Of a stretch of 57,362 nucleotides of DNA, positions 44,801-53,255 are shown in pieces. How positions within the stretch are numbered: position 1 is the first letter of the stretch; each line of letters opens with the position of its first letter. Under the pieces are notes generated by a model. That model worked only from the letters and a program-made list of their open reading frames with translations, was not told where the DNA came from and searched no databases. This stretch comes from Armatimonadota bacterium (GTDB taxonomy: Bacteria; Armatimonadota; Zipacnadia; JAUWAU01). The stretch spans positions 1 to 57,362 of the forward strand of contig JAUWAU010000038.1 in the NCBI GenBank assembly GCA_030601885.1, written 5' to 3'. The position numbers and the translations under genes were made by a program.

Positions 44801-46166
44801 CTATGGCGAAGCTCAAGCGGCGCTCTGGAAAGCGAGAATCAGATGCCTGTGTGAGAACCGGTCGGTCGCGATTGTGGAGACCCCGATGTACAAACGGCGG
44901 TGGGCTACGACCCTGGCCAAGCAGCCCCTATCCCTCGGTGACTGGCTTGCCAAGCGCTTCGGAGTAGGCCTCCGCGACTGGCTCCTGGAGATGGTCGAGT
45001 ACGAGCTGGAGCACTGGACTGGCTTCTCGTGCGTGACAGGGACTGAGGCGGGCGAGCCGTATCGGCCGTGCGAGGATGTGGAGCCGGAGCTCCGGCAACT
45101 GGCGATGGCGCAGACGGCGCGGCCCGTGCACATCTCGGAGCTCGCCGACCGGCTGGCGCAGAAGCCCAAGGTCGCCGCCGCTATGGAGCTCTACGCCGAC
45201 ACCGAGCACTTCGACGCGCGGAGCATCCTGAGGGACCTCATGCTGCGAGGGTCGGTGCCGGCATCGGACGAGCTGCTCCACACAGAGTCGGGTCTGCGTA
45301 AATTGGAGGCCTGGGGCCTGCCGTGGAAGCTCAGCGACGAGGAGGCCATCAAGCTCCCTAAGCCTCCTGAGTTCAAGAGGGTGGACTTCCAGAGGCCGAG
45401 CGACCGCTACTGGAAGATCCGCCGCAAGCTCAACGTGCCGCGGGAGCGCTTCATCCAATACGCCGAGGTGGCGGCCATCGGAGGCCAGGAGGTCCAGGAG
45501 GGGGACGAGGGATGGTTCGGCTGGGCCGGCTGGGACCCACGCCAGCGCGCCGATGCGCTCTACTGGCTGCTTGAGGACCTGATGGACAGGAAGGGCATCG
45601 CCGAGTTCCAGCAGTGCCCGCTGCGGATTCCCCTGCGCAACATCCTGGCTCAGGGACAGCTCGAGGCGAAGGACGATCCCCAGCCCAGCATCAGCCCGCT
45701 GCCCCCCTGTGATGTGTCCCACGAGGACCTGCGGGAGTTGACGACCATTGCCACGTTCCCCGGAAGCTGTGGCCGGAAGCTGGATGCAGAGTGTCCCTGC
45801 CCTGAGTACCGGGAGTGGCTCGCCGAGAACCCGCCCATCCGCCGGCGCCGGACGGGCCGGAGAGCCGAACCGAAGGTGGGGGAGCCCGAGCAACCCACCG
45901 AGGGAGCGAAAAGGCGGGCGCCAAGCTGGGCGAGGCTGGACGACGCTCAGCGCAGCGAGATCCGCCAGCGCGTTCGGCTCTTCGTCGAGGGCCAGGCCGA
46001 GGCGAGGGCGACCGACATCGGCGACGCCTTGCCCGACATCGAGCGCAAGTACATCTCGGCAGCGCTTAAGGACCTCGTAGTCAGCCAAGTGCTGGCGAAG
46101 CGCGGGAAAGGCTCCGGCACGACGTACCGGCGGAGCGGCCAGCAGCGACTGCTGGATGAAGCGTAG
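41898..46166 (+). CDS. pglX: BREX adenine-specific DNA methyltransferase PglX
   Basis: 1422 residues from GTG 41898, directly after the pglZ stop. SAM motif I is 'LIDPTCGSGHFLLDAFW' (Asp222), and the amino-methyltransferase motif is NPPY at 406-409 in 'CVGNPPYVMCDD'. An N-terminal helical region precedes the catalytic core. The region between about 43440 and 44900 is the likely target recognition domain. The last ~80 residues form a winged-helix tail ('RATDIGDALPDIERKYISAALKDL'). PglX methylates adenine in a BREX site and marks self DNA. It is longer than most PglX (about 1100-1250). The recognition region uses visibly more mixed codons than its flanks, as expected for a swapped domain. Confidence 0.9.
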   Translation: MSIEMLKALLQFLRGFVTRFAEDIEAQYRGDERLRAQAERIHDAEGVGEDLNSSYLPRLARRNAVSFALKVFFIRVLEDRGLLPLRRVRSTDAEGLFDELFPNLGAREYLEFAVREGFRLLPDLFDDQPCDLTLPGENTCQEFLDGWRRMDPDSGGLLYEFTPAVGGFETRFLGDVYENLDEETAKKYALRQTPDFITRFILEHTLLKCIEEKSFWEVSLIDPTCGSGHFLLDAFWVFVRHYEAAVAQGVLSAEVLEPRDEAAPFMLPEGEQAFGAPERSQLTGETRLAVYRKIVEEHLYGADIVEMACELARFRLLLAGLDYVGRDELDRLSDSGGARRALGDVRLNVVCCDSLVPHELLPGRVNLYDIEGLPEDERIRQFFGERERRRDARRVFYKKYDVCVGNPPYVMCDDARKRAFYRTGKDEDGNTLISGFRGYTAASGKYQLGSPFTERFFGCVSDGGWVGLINSNAFARRSFGKALVEKVLPQHDLSFVADCSGVFIPGHGTPTVILAGRRSSPRDESLWVLSCLQGEPETPEDPVDGQVWQAVLRAFRGMAHGREYEDDWVALARRSRTTYCQYPWSFGGVAMELLERLDEHCSGTFGDLVESIGFHCIFGQQDAFIYTPSEARRLRIPAASTRPLLYGEVVRDHFVTVDTVAIFPYNEKAELAPVDRLGAAARCLRRFIALLAARPTFSGRTYAEEDRPWHEYHQLPATKCADDLYLVYADIATHNHFVPIKGRWLCNRTSPIVKLPTGEPFERYFSAAGLLNSSVACFLMKMVCFEKGACSDTGILAPDPDRFRFEFAGEKVAMTPIARLQMTHDQLLRRLARECAEAGEAFASALPDQALFVSSSPFSSTGGGYAHPGRHKSAWADPWESARELRTAFSGLSDRCGALRARMCFLQEEIDWLCYGLYGLVEASVLAQDYMTEAETAAAKCAPEERPFVLSRSAEGDPGVGADMLPAHYGEAQAALWKARIRCLCENRSVAIVETPMYKRRWATTLAKQPLSLGDWLAKRFGVGLRDWLLEMVEYELEHWTGFSCVTGTEAGEPYRPCEDVEPELRQLAMAQTARPVHISELADRLAQKPKVAAAMELYADTEHFDARSILRDLMLRGSVPASDELLHTESGLRKLEAWGLPWKLSDEEAIKLPKPPEFKRVDFQRPSDRYWKIRRKLNVPRERFIQYAEVAAIGGQEVQEGDEGWFGWAGWDPRQRADALYWLLEDLMDRKGIAEFQQCPLRIPLRNILAQGQLEAKDDPQPSISPLPPCDVSHEDLRELTTIATFPGSCGRKLDAECPCPEYREWLAENPPIRRRRTGRRAEPKVGEPEQPTEGAKRRAPSWARLDDAQRSEIRQRVRLFVEGQAEARATDIGDALPDIERKYISAALKDLVVSQVLAKRGKGSGTTYRRSGQQRLLDEA

Positions 46167-46195
46167 ACGCCTTCACGAGATGCGGTGGTACAGCT

Positions 46196-47005
46196 ATGGA
46201 GCATGCGGACGAACTGGCCAAGTTGCAGCGAGTCAAGCACATAATGACGCCGGTGGACGAGCTGGAGTGGCTTGACTCAGCCCAACCATGCAGTTCTGCG
46301 CGAACCCGCTTCGAGGAGCCGGGCTACTCCTATGCGCCCTTCGAGCGTGAGGGACGTGTGGGGCTGGTACGTATCGTCGATCTGCCCGATGACGACGGAC
46401 CCGTGAGTGAGGCCAAGCCCCAGTTCCAGCCGAAGGAGCTCCATGCTGAGGACCAACTGATCCATGCACCGAAGTGGTTCAACGTGCAGGACGCCTATCT
46501 GGTACGCCAGAACCAGGAGCTCGCGGGGCTAGTACACTACTCTGACCTCAACCGCCTCGCGTTCTGCGCCTGTTTGTACCACATCCTCATGGCACTGGAG
46601 CAGGCGCTGATTGCGCACGTTGAGAGGGTACGCCCTGCCTTCGACCATTGGCACCCTCCGTTGCCCAAGCAGAGGGTAGAACGGGCCAGGAATCTCTGGA
46701 AGAAGAAGAAGACCCAAGATGCCGAGCTAACGCCGACCAGGGAGCTCTCGTTGCGCGACCTGCTCCAGGTCGCGGCGCCCGAGCTTGCAGAGAGATTCGA
46801 GTTGGCGACAGCACTACCGTACGATTGCACCCACAAGCATCTGAAAGACCTACGCGATAGCGTGGCTCATGTCGGGAAGCCTTTGGTTGCGGACCGCAGT
46901 GCACTCCCGTGGCTCAGGGAGTGCACGGACGCGATCCATGCGTTGCGAAGTGCGCTCAAGGACGTGGACGGGGCGCACAAGGGAGAGGGCCCCGAGGCGG
47001 GATGA
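46196..47005 (+). CDS. CBS-domain protein with C-terminal HEPN-like RxxxxH motif
   Basis: 269 residues. The N-terminal ~120 residues resemble a CBS pair: 'RVKHIMTPVDELEWLDS', then 'YAPFEREGRVGLVRIVDLPD', then 'FNVQDAYLVRQNQELAGLVHYSDLNRLA'. The C-terminal ~145 are helical, with 'LKDLRDSVAHVGKPL' giving Arg220-x4-His225, the arrangement of HEPN RNase catalytic residues. CBS domains bind adenosyl nucleotides, so a nucleotide-gated RNase is a reasonable guess. The gene lies between pglX and brxD with a 29-base gap and a 4-base overlap, inside the BREX operon, where no standard BREX gene of this type is expected. Confidence 0.72.
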   Translation: MEHADELAKLQRVKHIMTPVDELEWLDSAQPCSSARTRFEEPGYSYAPFEREGRVGLVRIVDLPDDDGPVSEAKPQFQPKELHAEDQLIHAPKWFNVQDAYLVRQNQELAGLVHYSDLNRLAFCACLYHILMALEQALIAHVERVRPAFDHWHPPLPKQRVERARNLWKKKKTQDAELTPTRELSLRDLLQVAAPELAERFELATALPYDCTHKHLKDLRDSVAHVGKPLVADRSALPWLRECTDAIHALRSALKDVDGAHKGEGPEAG

Positions 47006-48318
47006 AACTGGACAACGCCGTTGCTCGAGACATCATCACAGCACTGCGCCGCGGCACCGTTCCGGCCACTGGCCTGCACCACTTCGTCGTCGGCCTGGAG
47101 CTGGAACAGCAGGTGATCGGCGAGGAGCTGGACTACACGGCCTCGGGCCGAGCGGCCATCAAGTGCGTGAACGGTGACTACGGCGCTGGCAAGAGCTTCC
47201 TGTCGCGGCTGGCCATGGCGATGGCCGCAGAGCGAGGCCTAGTCTGCAGCTTCGTGACAGTCTCTGTCGATACTCCACTCGACAAGCTGGATGTGGTATA
47301 TCGCGATTTGGCCGCCAATCTGCGGATCACGGGGCAGCAGGCGGCGCTGAAGGGCCTCGTCGATCGGTGGGTCTACCGCGTCGAGGAGAAGCTGATCGAC
47401 ATGGAGGGCATCGGCGAGGATGACCCGGCGCTCCGCGATCGCACCCGCGAGGAGATCGAGCAGACGCTGTCCCGGATCCCCGCTCTGCCCTCCGCCTTCG
47501 TCGCGGCGCTGTCGGGGTACTACCTCGCCCAATACGACGAGGACTTCCCAACAGCTAACGGGATTCTGGGTTGGCTGGCCGGTGAGACAACCGTGGCGGC
47601 AGGAATCAAGCGACAGGCGGGGCTTACCGGACGCGTCGATCCGACCATGAGCCTGAGCTTCGTGCGGGGCATCGCGGAGGTCGCGCGGCTCAGCGGCAGC
47701 ACCGGGCTGATGGTGGCCTTCGACGAGGTGGAGACGATCCAGCGCCTGACCCGCCCGAGTCGCGAGAAGGCCCTCAACAACCTCCGGCAGATCGTCGATG
47801 ACTGCGATGCGGGCAGCTTCCCGTACTGCTACTTCCTCTTCACCGGGACGCCGGACTTCTTCGATGGCAGCAAAGGGATCAAGAGCCTGGACCCGCTGTA
47901 TGATCGCCTGAAGCTCACCGGAGACCGCGAGCACCCGAACCTCCGCCAAACACAGATCGTACTGCGCAAGTTCGACCGAGAGAAACTGCTACTCGTCGCG
48001 CAGAAGGTGCGGACGATGTTCCAGGTGGCGCATCCCGATCCGCCGCTCGACCCTGAGCGCACATCAGATGCGGTGATCGAAGCGATGGCCGACCGCGTCA
48101 CTGGGAAGCTCGGGGGGCGGGTGGATGTTGTCCCCAGGCTCTTCCTGCGAGAACTTATCGACGTCCTCGATCGCGTCCAGGAGTATCCTGACTACGACCC
48201 CCGCGAGCACTACAAACTCGATCTCGAATCAGTGACGTCGGCCATGGAGCTCGCGCCGCAAGAGGAGGAGGCCCTGCGCGGAGGCGAGGGCTTCGAGGAG
48301 GCGCCGACCATTGAGTAA
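47002..48318 (+). CDS. brxD: BREX ATP-binding protein BrxD
   Basis: 438 residues. P-loop at 58-65 in 'NGDYGAGKSFLSRLA', Walker B 'GLMVAFDEVETIQRL' with Asp241-Glu242, and a sensor-like 'CYFLFTGTPDFF'. The pattern, the 'GLHHFVVGLELEQQVIGEEL' start and the length fit BrxD (DUF2791-type ATPase) of type 2 and type 6 BREX. It starts within the previous gene's end by 4 bases and its stop is overlapped by the helicase start. BrxD is an accessory ATPase of unknown precise step. Confidence 0.85.
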   Translation: MKLDNAVARDIITALRRGTVPATGLHHFVVGLELEQQVIGEELDYTASGRAAIKCVNGDYGAGKSFLSRLAMAMAAERGLVCSFVTVSVDTPLDKLDVVYRDLAANLRITGQQAALKGLVDRWVYRVEEKLIDMEGIGEDDPALRDRTREEIEQTLSRIPALPSAFVAALSGYYLAQYDEDFPTANGILGWLAGETTVAAGIKRQAGLTGRVDPTMSLSFVRGIAEVARLSGSTGLMVAFDEVETIQRLTRPSREKALNNLRQIVDDCDAGSFPYCYFLFTGTPDFFDGSKGIKSLDPLYDRLKLTGDREHPNLRQTQIVLRKFDREKLLLVAQKVRTMFQVAHPDPPLDPERTSDAVIEAMADRVTGKLGGRVDVVPRLFLRELIDVLDRVQEYPDYDPREHYKLDLESVTSAMELAPQEEEALRGGEGFEEAPTIE

Positions 48319-50482
48319 GCTGGTGGACCCGGCGACCGTGGAGGTCGTACGCGAGGCGCCGGCGCGTGTGACAGAGCGCTTCTCTGAGCGGCTGAGGTCG
48401 GGCATCGCTCACCGCCTCGACTGGGACGACCTGCGGCCCGTCCAGAAGATTAGCGCGCAGTGGATCTTGGATGGGCATAACTGCGTCATCCTGGCGCCGA
48501 CCGCCGGCGGGAAGACCGAGAGCGCGTTCTTCCCGATCCTCGACACGATCCACCTGCAGAAGGGGCCGCCGGTCTCGTGCATCTATGTCTCTCCGCTGCG
48601 CGCGCTGCTGAACGACCAGGAGGAGCGCGTTGCCACTCTGGCCAGCTTGGTGGGCCTGCGGAGCTTCAAGTGGCACGGTGACGTCGGCCAGCCCGAGCGG
48701 AGGCGCTTCCTCGATGACCCGACCGATGTGCTGCTCACGACGCCTGAGTCGCTCGAAGTCATGCTGCTCTCGCCTCACGTCCAGGCCCCGGCGCTCTTCT
48801 CCGACCTGCAGTATCTCATCATTGACGAGGTGCACAACTTCGCCGAAGGCGACCGGGGCGCACACCTGCTGTCAGTGATCGAGCGGTTGCGGAGGTTCAC
48901 GGAGGCGGACATCCAGCGGATCGGGCTCTCCGCTACCGTGGGCAACCCGCGGGAGATCGCGGCCTGGATGCAGGGATCGAGCGAAAGGCCGTGCTGCGTC
49001 ATCGATCCGGCAAAGCCACCCATCCCAAGGCGGGTGGCGGTGAGGGTCCTTGCAGACGAAACCGAGGTCGGCCCTCTCACCGCGAACATAGCGGGTGGCA
49101 AGAAGGCATTGTTCTTTGTGGACAGTCGCCGGCGTGTGGAGGAGACGAAGATCCAGCTTGATCAGGAGGGGCTCCCGGCGTTCGTCCACCACGGGTCGGT
49201 GAGTCGCAGCGGACGGGAGGAGGCCGAGGCTCAGTTCACCGAGGCGGAGGAATGCATCATCGTCTGCACGAGCACAATGGAGCTCGGCATCGATGTGGGC
49301 GACCTGGACGTGATTCTCCACCTTGACGCACCTAGCCGGGTGAACGCGTACATCCAGAGGCTTGGTCGCACGGGGAGAAGGCAGGGCACCATCTCGCACA
49401 TGGAGTTTCTGTGCACGGACGACCAGTCGCTGCTACTCGCCGTCTCGCTCATACGACTGGGTCAGCGGGGGTGGATCGAGCCGGTGCCTTGCTCCCGGCG
49501 CGCCACGCATGTTCTGCTGCATCAGATCCTGGCGAAGGTGCGAGAGCACTGGGGTGTATCTCGGAGCCGATTGAAGAGCGACTTGCGCAACCCAGTGTGT
49601 TTCGCCGAGATCACCGAGCCTGAGTTCGATTCCATGCTGGAGTATCTGGTCGCGACAGAGGTGCTCCATTTCGCCGATGGCATCTTCAGCTTCGGCGAAG
49701 AGGGAGAGCGACGCTGGGCGCCCAGGAACTTCCTCGATCTGTACTCGGTATTCGAGACTCCATCCCTCGCCGTCGTTGTCACCGAAGCGGGAGAGGAGAT
49801 CGGCACGCTCGAGACCTGGTTCGTCCAGGCGATGGAGATGCAGGAGTTCGTCTTCATTCTCGGCGGAAGGCAGTGGCAGGTGGTCGAGGTGGATCTCGAC
49901 GGCGACCCGGGCCGGGTCGTGGTGACAAGGGCGCCGGCGGGAATGCCGCCGAAGTGGCTCGGCGCTCCGGGCCTGATGGGCCGGCAGGTCGCGGAGGAAC
50001 ACCGAGCGGCTCTTTTGGACGACGATGACCCGCCATACCTGCTCGGGCACGCCAAGGAGCGACTGGAGCTTGTGCGGGCAGAATGGCGGGACATCCTGAA
50101 ACGGGAACGCGTGCCTGTCGTGCCTGACGGCAGAGACGTCGTCATCCACACGTTCGCGGGTGGTCGCATCAACAACGTCCTTGGCAGGATCATCGAAGCG
50201 ACCACCGACTGCCAGACCTGTATCAACAACTTCAGCGTCACAGTGAAGCGGGAACGGCAGGCAGCAGTGAGCGTCGAGGAGGTGCGGGCGCTACTCCAGC
50301 GCGTTGCTTCTGGCGCCTTGCTAGCTCCGGACGTCCGCAGGCAGTGTGTTGCGGGCTTGCCGCGGTATCGCCTGTCTAAGTTCCAGCCTTACCTCCCGCC
50401 TGCTCTGGAAGCGGACTTCCTGGCGGAGAGGCTGCTCGACTTCGAGGGCTTAGCGGAGATGCTTGTTCCGGCCCGAAGCTAG
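48311..50482 (+). CDS. brxHI: BREX superfamily II helicase BrxHI (Lhr-like)
   Basis: 723 residues from TTG 48311, overlapping brxD by 8 bases. Helicase motif I is 'ILAPTAGGKTESAF' (about residues 61-69), motif II 'YLIIDEVHNFAEG' (Asp172), motif III 'IGLSATVGNP', and motif VI 'YIQRLGRTGRRQG'. A DEVH box and the C-terminal ~250 residues resemble the Lhr family. BrxHI is found with brxD in type 2 and type 6 BREX. The TTG start is the only one that keeps the overlap; no internal ATG before motif I is well placed. It would translocate or unwind DNA during phage exclusion. Confidence 0.9.
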   Translation: MSKLVDPATVEVVREAPARVTERFSERLRSGIAHRLDWDDLRPVQKISAQWILDGHNCVILAPTAGGKTESAFFPILDTIHLQKGPPVSCIYVSPLRALLNDQEERVATLASLVGLRSFKWHGDVGQPERRRFLDDPTDVLLTTPESLEVMLLSPHVQAPALFSDLQYLIIDEVHNFAEGDRGAHLLSVIERLRRFTEADIQRIGLSATVGNPREIAAWMQGSSERPCCVIDPAKPPIPRRVAVRVLADETEVGPLTANIAGGKKALFFVDSRRRVEETKIQLDQEGLPAFVHHGSVSRSGREEAEAQFTEAEECIIVCTSTMELGIDVGDLDVILHLDAPSRVNAYIQRLGRTGRRQGTISHMEFLCTDDQSLLLAVSLIRLGQRGWIEPVPCSRRATHVLLHQILAKVREHWGVSRSRLKSDLRNPVCFAEITEPEFDSMLEYLVATEVLHFADGIFSFGEEGERRWAPRNFLDLYSVFETPSLAVVVTEAGEEIGTLETWFVQAMEMQEFVFILGGRQWQVVEVDLDGDPGRVVVTRAPAGMPPKWLGAPGLMGRQVAEEHRAALLDDDDPPYLLGHAKERLELVRAEWRDILKRERVPVVPDGRDVVIHTFAGGRINNVLGRIIEATTDCQTCINNFSVTVKRERQAAVSVEEVRALLQRVASGALLAPDVRRQCVAGLPRYRLSKFQPYLPPALEADFLAERLLDFEGLAEMLVPARS

Positions 50483-50525
50483 GACCGAAGTGAGGCTCTG
50501 ACAGAGTCATGGAGGTAGTTGGCAG

Positions 50526-53255
50526 ATGGTATCGCAGGAGAGACGAGCGGAGTTCGCCGAGCTTTTCGAGGAGTTCACGCAGTCGTACGTGGGTACCGAG
50601 GAAGGCCAGGGACATGCTGCCCTGTACGCGGAAGGCCGCGAGCAGGGGCGGTGCAACTATGAGGCTATTGTCGCCGCCGATCAGGGCGAGGACGTCACTG
50701 ATCGCGTTCTGCTCAAGCTGTTGCCCCACATGGGCACACCTGCCAATCGACAGAAGGGAGCCTGGATCCACGTCGCGCCCACGGTTCGGAAGGATGTAAA
50801 GGAGTGGTTTGAGGGTGCGAAATGGGTGAAGCCGGGCGATTGGCCGCGAGTCAGCCAGGCGATCCTGCAGTTCATTCGTCGCTGCACCGATGACCCCAAC
50901 GAACTGAGAGACGCGTGCGCCGAGTTGGATGCGCTGCCCGACGTCAAGGGACTCCAGGCGGGGATGCTCTCCCCGATCCTCAATGCCCTTCGACCAGACG
51001 ACTTCCTGATCTACAACAACAAGACGCGAAGTGTGATAAACCACTTCGCAGGCACCCCACATCAAGCCCGCCTCACTGACTACCCCGCCGCAAACGAGAC
51101 GGGACGAACGCTGATTGAGGCCCTCGCGCAGGAGATGGAGCAGCCAGCGGTGGCTGGCTTGCTCCCCGAGGACCGCTTCGACATGTTCTCTCATTGGTTG
51201 TTCGCCGTCGCCAAGTACTTCGCCAAGAAGCCCCAGCAGGAGCCGAGGCACTGGAAGATCGCGCCAGGTGAGGGGGCCTGGAACTGGGAGAGCTGCCGAG
51301 AGAACGGCTTCATCGCGATAGGCTGGAGTGAGCTAGGGGACCTCTCGGGACTGAAGCGCGAGGAGTTCAACCAGAGAAGAGACGAGCAGGTCGCGCAGCA
51401 TGACGACTGGACGAAGACGGGGGCGGATCAAGCCTGGACATTCTCTCGCATCGAGAAGGGCGATCGCATCGTTGCCAACGAGGGAACCGGCAAAGTCCTG
51501 GGCATCGGCACAGTGACCGGGCCCTACGAGTTCGTCGAGGGAGAGCGGCACGCTCACCGCGTGCCTGTGCGGTGGGATGCTCTGGAGGAGCGGCGAGTGG
51601 ACGAGCCCGGTTGGCGGCGGACCCTGGTCAAGCTCGATGCCAAGAAGTTCGACGCGATCTGCAACGCGCCCATCATCGACGAGCCGGATGTCAACCCGGA
51701 CTGCCCTTTCTCGTTGCAGACATTCCAGCTCCTAGCGGGCTTGCACGAGATTCCCACCATGGAGTTCTACTCGGCTCATCGCGATGAATTCAAAGCGCAC
51801 GTGGAAGACCGATTCCGGGGACTCCTTCAGTCGGTCTGCGAGACACTACCTGCCCCGATCACGGCCCTGATGGAGACGGAGCACAGGGTGTTCGGTCGCA
51901 TCCCCAAGAACGACTTCGGTCAGGGCGGGGCGTGGGACTTCTACTGGGGCGCTTTCTACCCGAAGGGCGGCCAGCGCATTCAGGATGCTCAGCTTTTCCT
52001 GTGGATGAACCATGAACGGCTCGAGTACGGCTTCTACATCGGTGAGTATGGAACCGAGCAGCGGAAGCGGTTCGTCAGACACTGCAATGAGCACGGTGAG
52101 GCGCTGGCCAGCATCCTCGAGCCGGTCCTATCGAGCGAACGGCTGGTATTCGGCAGACGCGAAGGCCGACGCGACCATTCAGGCGATAATGAAGAAGAAG
52201 CGGCGACGTTGTCGTGGCGGGCGTGGCTGGCGGACCCTGAGGAGGCTGGCATTCACGTCGCCACGCTCGTCCCAAAGGCGACCGTTATCCAGCGTTCGAA
52301 GGACGAGCTCGTCGAGCTCATTGGGGATGGCTTCCAGCGTGTCTTCCCGCTTGTGCTTCTGGCTGTGTCCGACGATCCGGTCCTGGAGATCGAGGCATAT
52401 CTGGAGCCTGAGCCCCGGCCTATCAACTTGGCCTATCCCCTTGAGGAACTCTCGGAGAGGACGGGCTTTGAGCTGTCCATGCTGGAGCGTTGGGTCCGCG
52501 CTGTCGAGCGCAAGAAGCAAGCAGTCATTTATGGCCCTCCAGGCACGGGCAAGACCTACGTCGCGGAAGGCCTCGCGAAGCACTTGATTGGTGGCGGCAA
52601 CGGGTTTGCAGACGTGGTCCAGTTCCATCCAGCCTATGCGTATGAGGATTTCGTGCAGGGGATTCGGCCGCGTGGTCGAGCCGATGGCGGCTTGGACTAC
52701 CCGGTTGTGCCTGGGCGCTTTCTCGACTTCTGCCGGAGAGCCACCAAGATCGAGGGTACGTGTGTCCTGATCATCGACGAAATCAACCGCGCGGACCTGG
52801 CGCGCGTGTTCGGTGAGCTGATGTACCTGCTGGAGTACCGGAAGGAGGAAGTACCTCTAGCGGCCGGCGGACGCTTCCGCATTCCCGACAATGTGCGGAT
52901 CATCGGTACCATGAACACAGCAGATCGCTCGATCGCGCTGGTGGATCATGCTCTGCGCAGGCGATTCGCGTTCCTGGCGCTCTACCCCAACTACGACGCC
53001 CTGCGCCGGTTCCACCAGGAAAAAGGGTTCCCGGCTGAGGGGCTGATTCAGGTCCTGCAGCGTCTCAACCAGCAGATCGGGGACCGTCACTATGAGGTTG
53101 GGATCTCGTTCTTCCTGCGCGATGACTTGGCACAGGAGTTGGAAGACATCTGGAAGATGGAGATCGAGCCCTACCTGGACGAGTACTTCTTCGACCAGCG
53201 GGGCAAGGTCGATGCCTTCCGCTGGGACAGCATCAAGGCAGAGGTACTGCCCTGA
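50526..53255 (+). CDS. mcrB: McrB-type restriction AAA+ GTPase with EVE-like domain
   Basis: 909 residues from ATG 50526 (GGAGG about 12 bases upstream). Three parts are visible. An N-terminal helical domain spans about 1-230. An EVE/PUA-like domain (about 235-375: 'HWKIAPGEGAWNWESCRENGFIAIGW', 'RIEKGDRIVANEG', 'KVLGIGTVTGPYEF') probably reads modified bases. An MrcB-like segment and then a dynein-type AAA+ motor follow. Walker A is GPPGTGKT at 670-677, Walker B 'VLIIDEINRADLARVFGEL' (Asp751), and sensor 'RIIGTMNTADRSIALVDHALRRRF'. It pairs with McrC downstream. McrBC cuts DNA that carries modified cytosine. It begins 43 bases after brxHI in the same direction. Confidence 0.9.
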   Translation: MVSQERRAEFAELFEEFTQSYVGTEEGQGHAALYAEGREQGRCNYEAIVAADQGEDVTDRVLLKLLPHMGTPANRQKGAWIHVAPTVRKDVKEWFEGAKWVKPGDWPRVSQAILQFIRRCTDDPNELRDACAELDALPDVKGLQAGMLSPILNALRPDDFLIYNNKTRSVINHFAGTPHQARLTDYPAANETGRTLIEALAQEMEQPAVAGLLPEDRFDMFSHWLFAVAKYFAKKPQQEPRHWKIAPGEGAWNWESCRENGFIAIGWSELGDLSGLKREEFNQRRDEQVAQHDDWTKTGADQAWTFSRIEKGDRIVANEGTGKVLGIGTVTGPYEFVEGERHAHRVPVRWDALEERRVDEPGWRRTLVKLDAKKFDAICNAPIIDEPDVNPDCPFSLQTFQLLAGLHEIPTMEFYSAHRDEFKAHVEDRFRGLLQSVCETLPAPITALMETEHRVFGRIPKNDFGQGGAWDFYWGAFYPKGGQRIQDAQLFLWMNHERLEYGFYIGEYGTEQRKRFVRHCNEHGEALASILEPVLSSERLVFGRREGRRDHSGDNEEEAATLSWRAWLADPEEAGIHVATLVPKATVIQRSKDELVELIGDGFQRVFPLVLLAVSDDPVLEIEAYLEPEPRPINLAYPLEELSERTGFELSMLERWVRAVERKKQAVIYGPPGTGKTYVAEGLAKHLIGGGNGFADVVQFHPAYAYEDFVQGIRPRGRADGGLDYPVVPGRFLDFCRRATKIEGTCVLIIDEINRADLARVFGELMYLLEYRKEEVPLAAGGRFRIPDNVRIIGTMNTADRSIALVDHALRRRFAFLALYPNYDALRRFHQEKGFPAEGLIQVLQRLNQQIGDRHYEVGISFFLRDDLAQELEDIWKMEIEPYLDEYFFDQRGKVDAFRWDSIKAEVLP

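Noticed and set aside
44928..46088. 386-codon - strand frame inside pglX
   Set aside because: Antisense to a conserved methyltransferase; composition is Leu/Ala/Arg shadow and no motif is seen.
33720..50482. DISARM or Dnd-type system instead of BREX
   Set aside because: PglZ, BrxC/PglY, BrxD and BrxHI identify BREX; no DrmA/B/C or DndB-E-like genes are seen.
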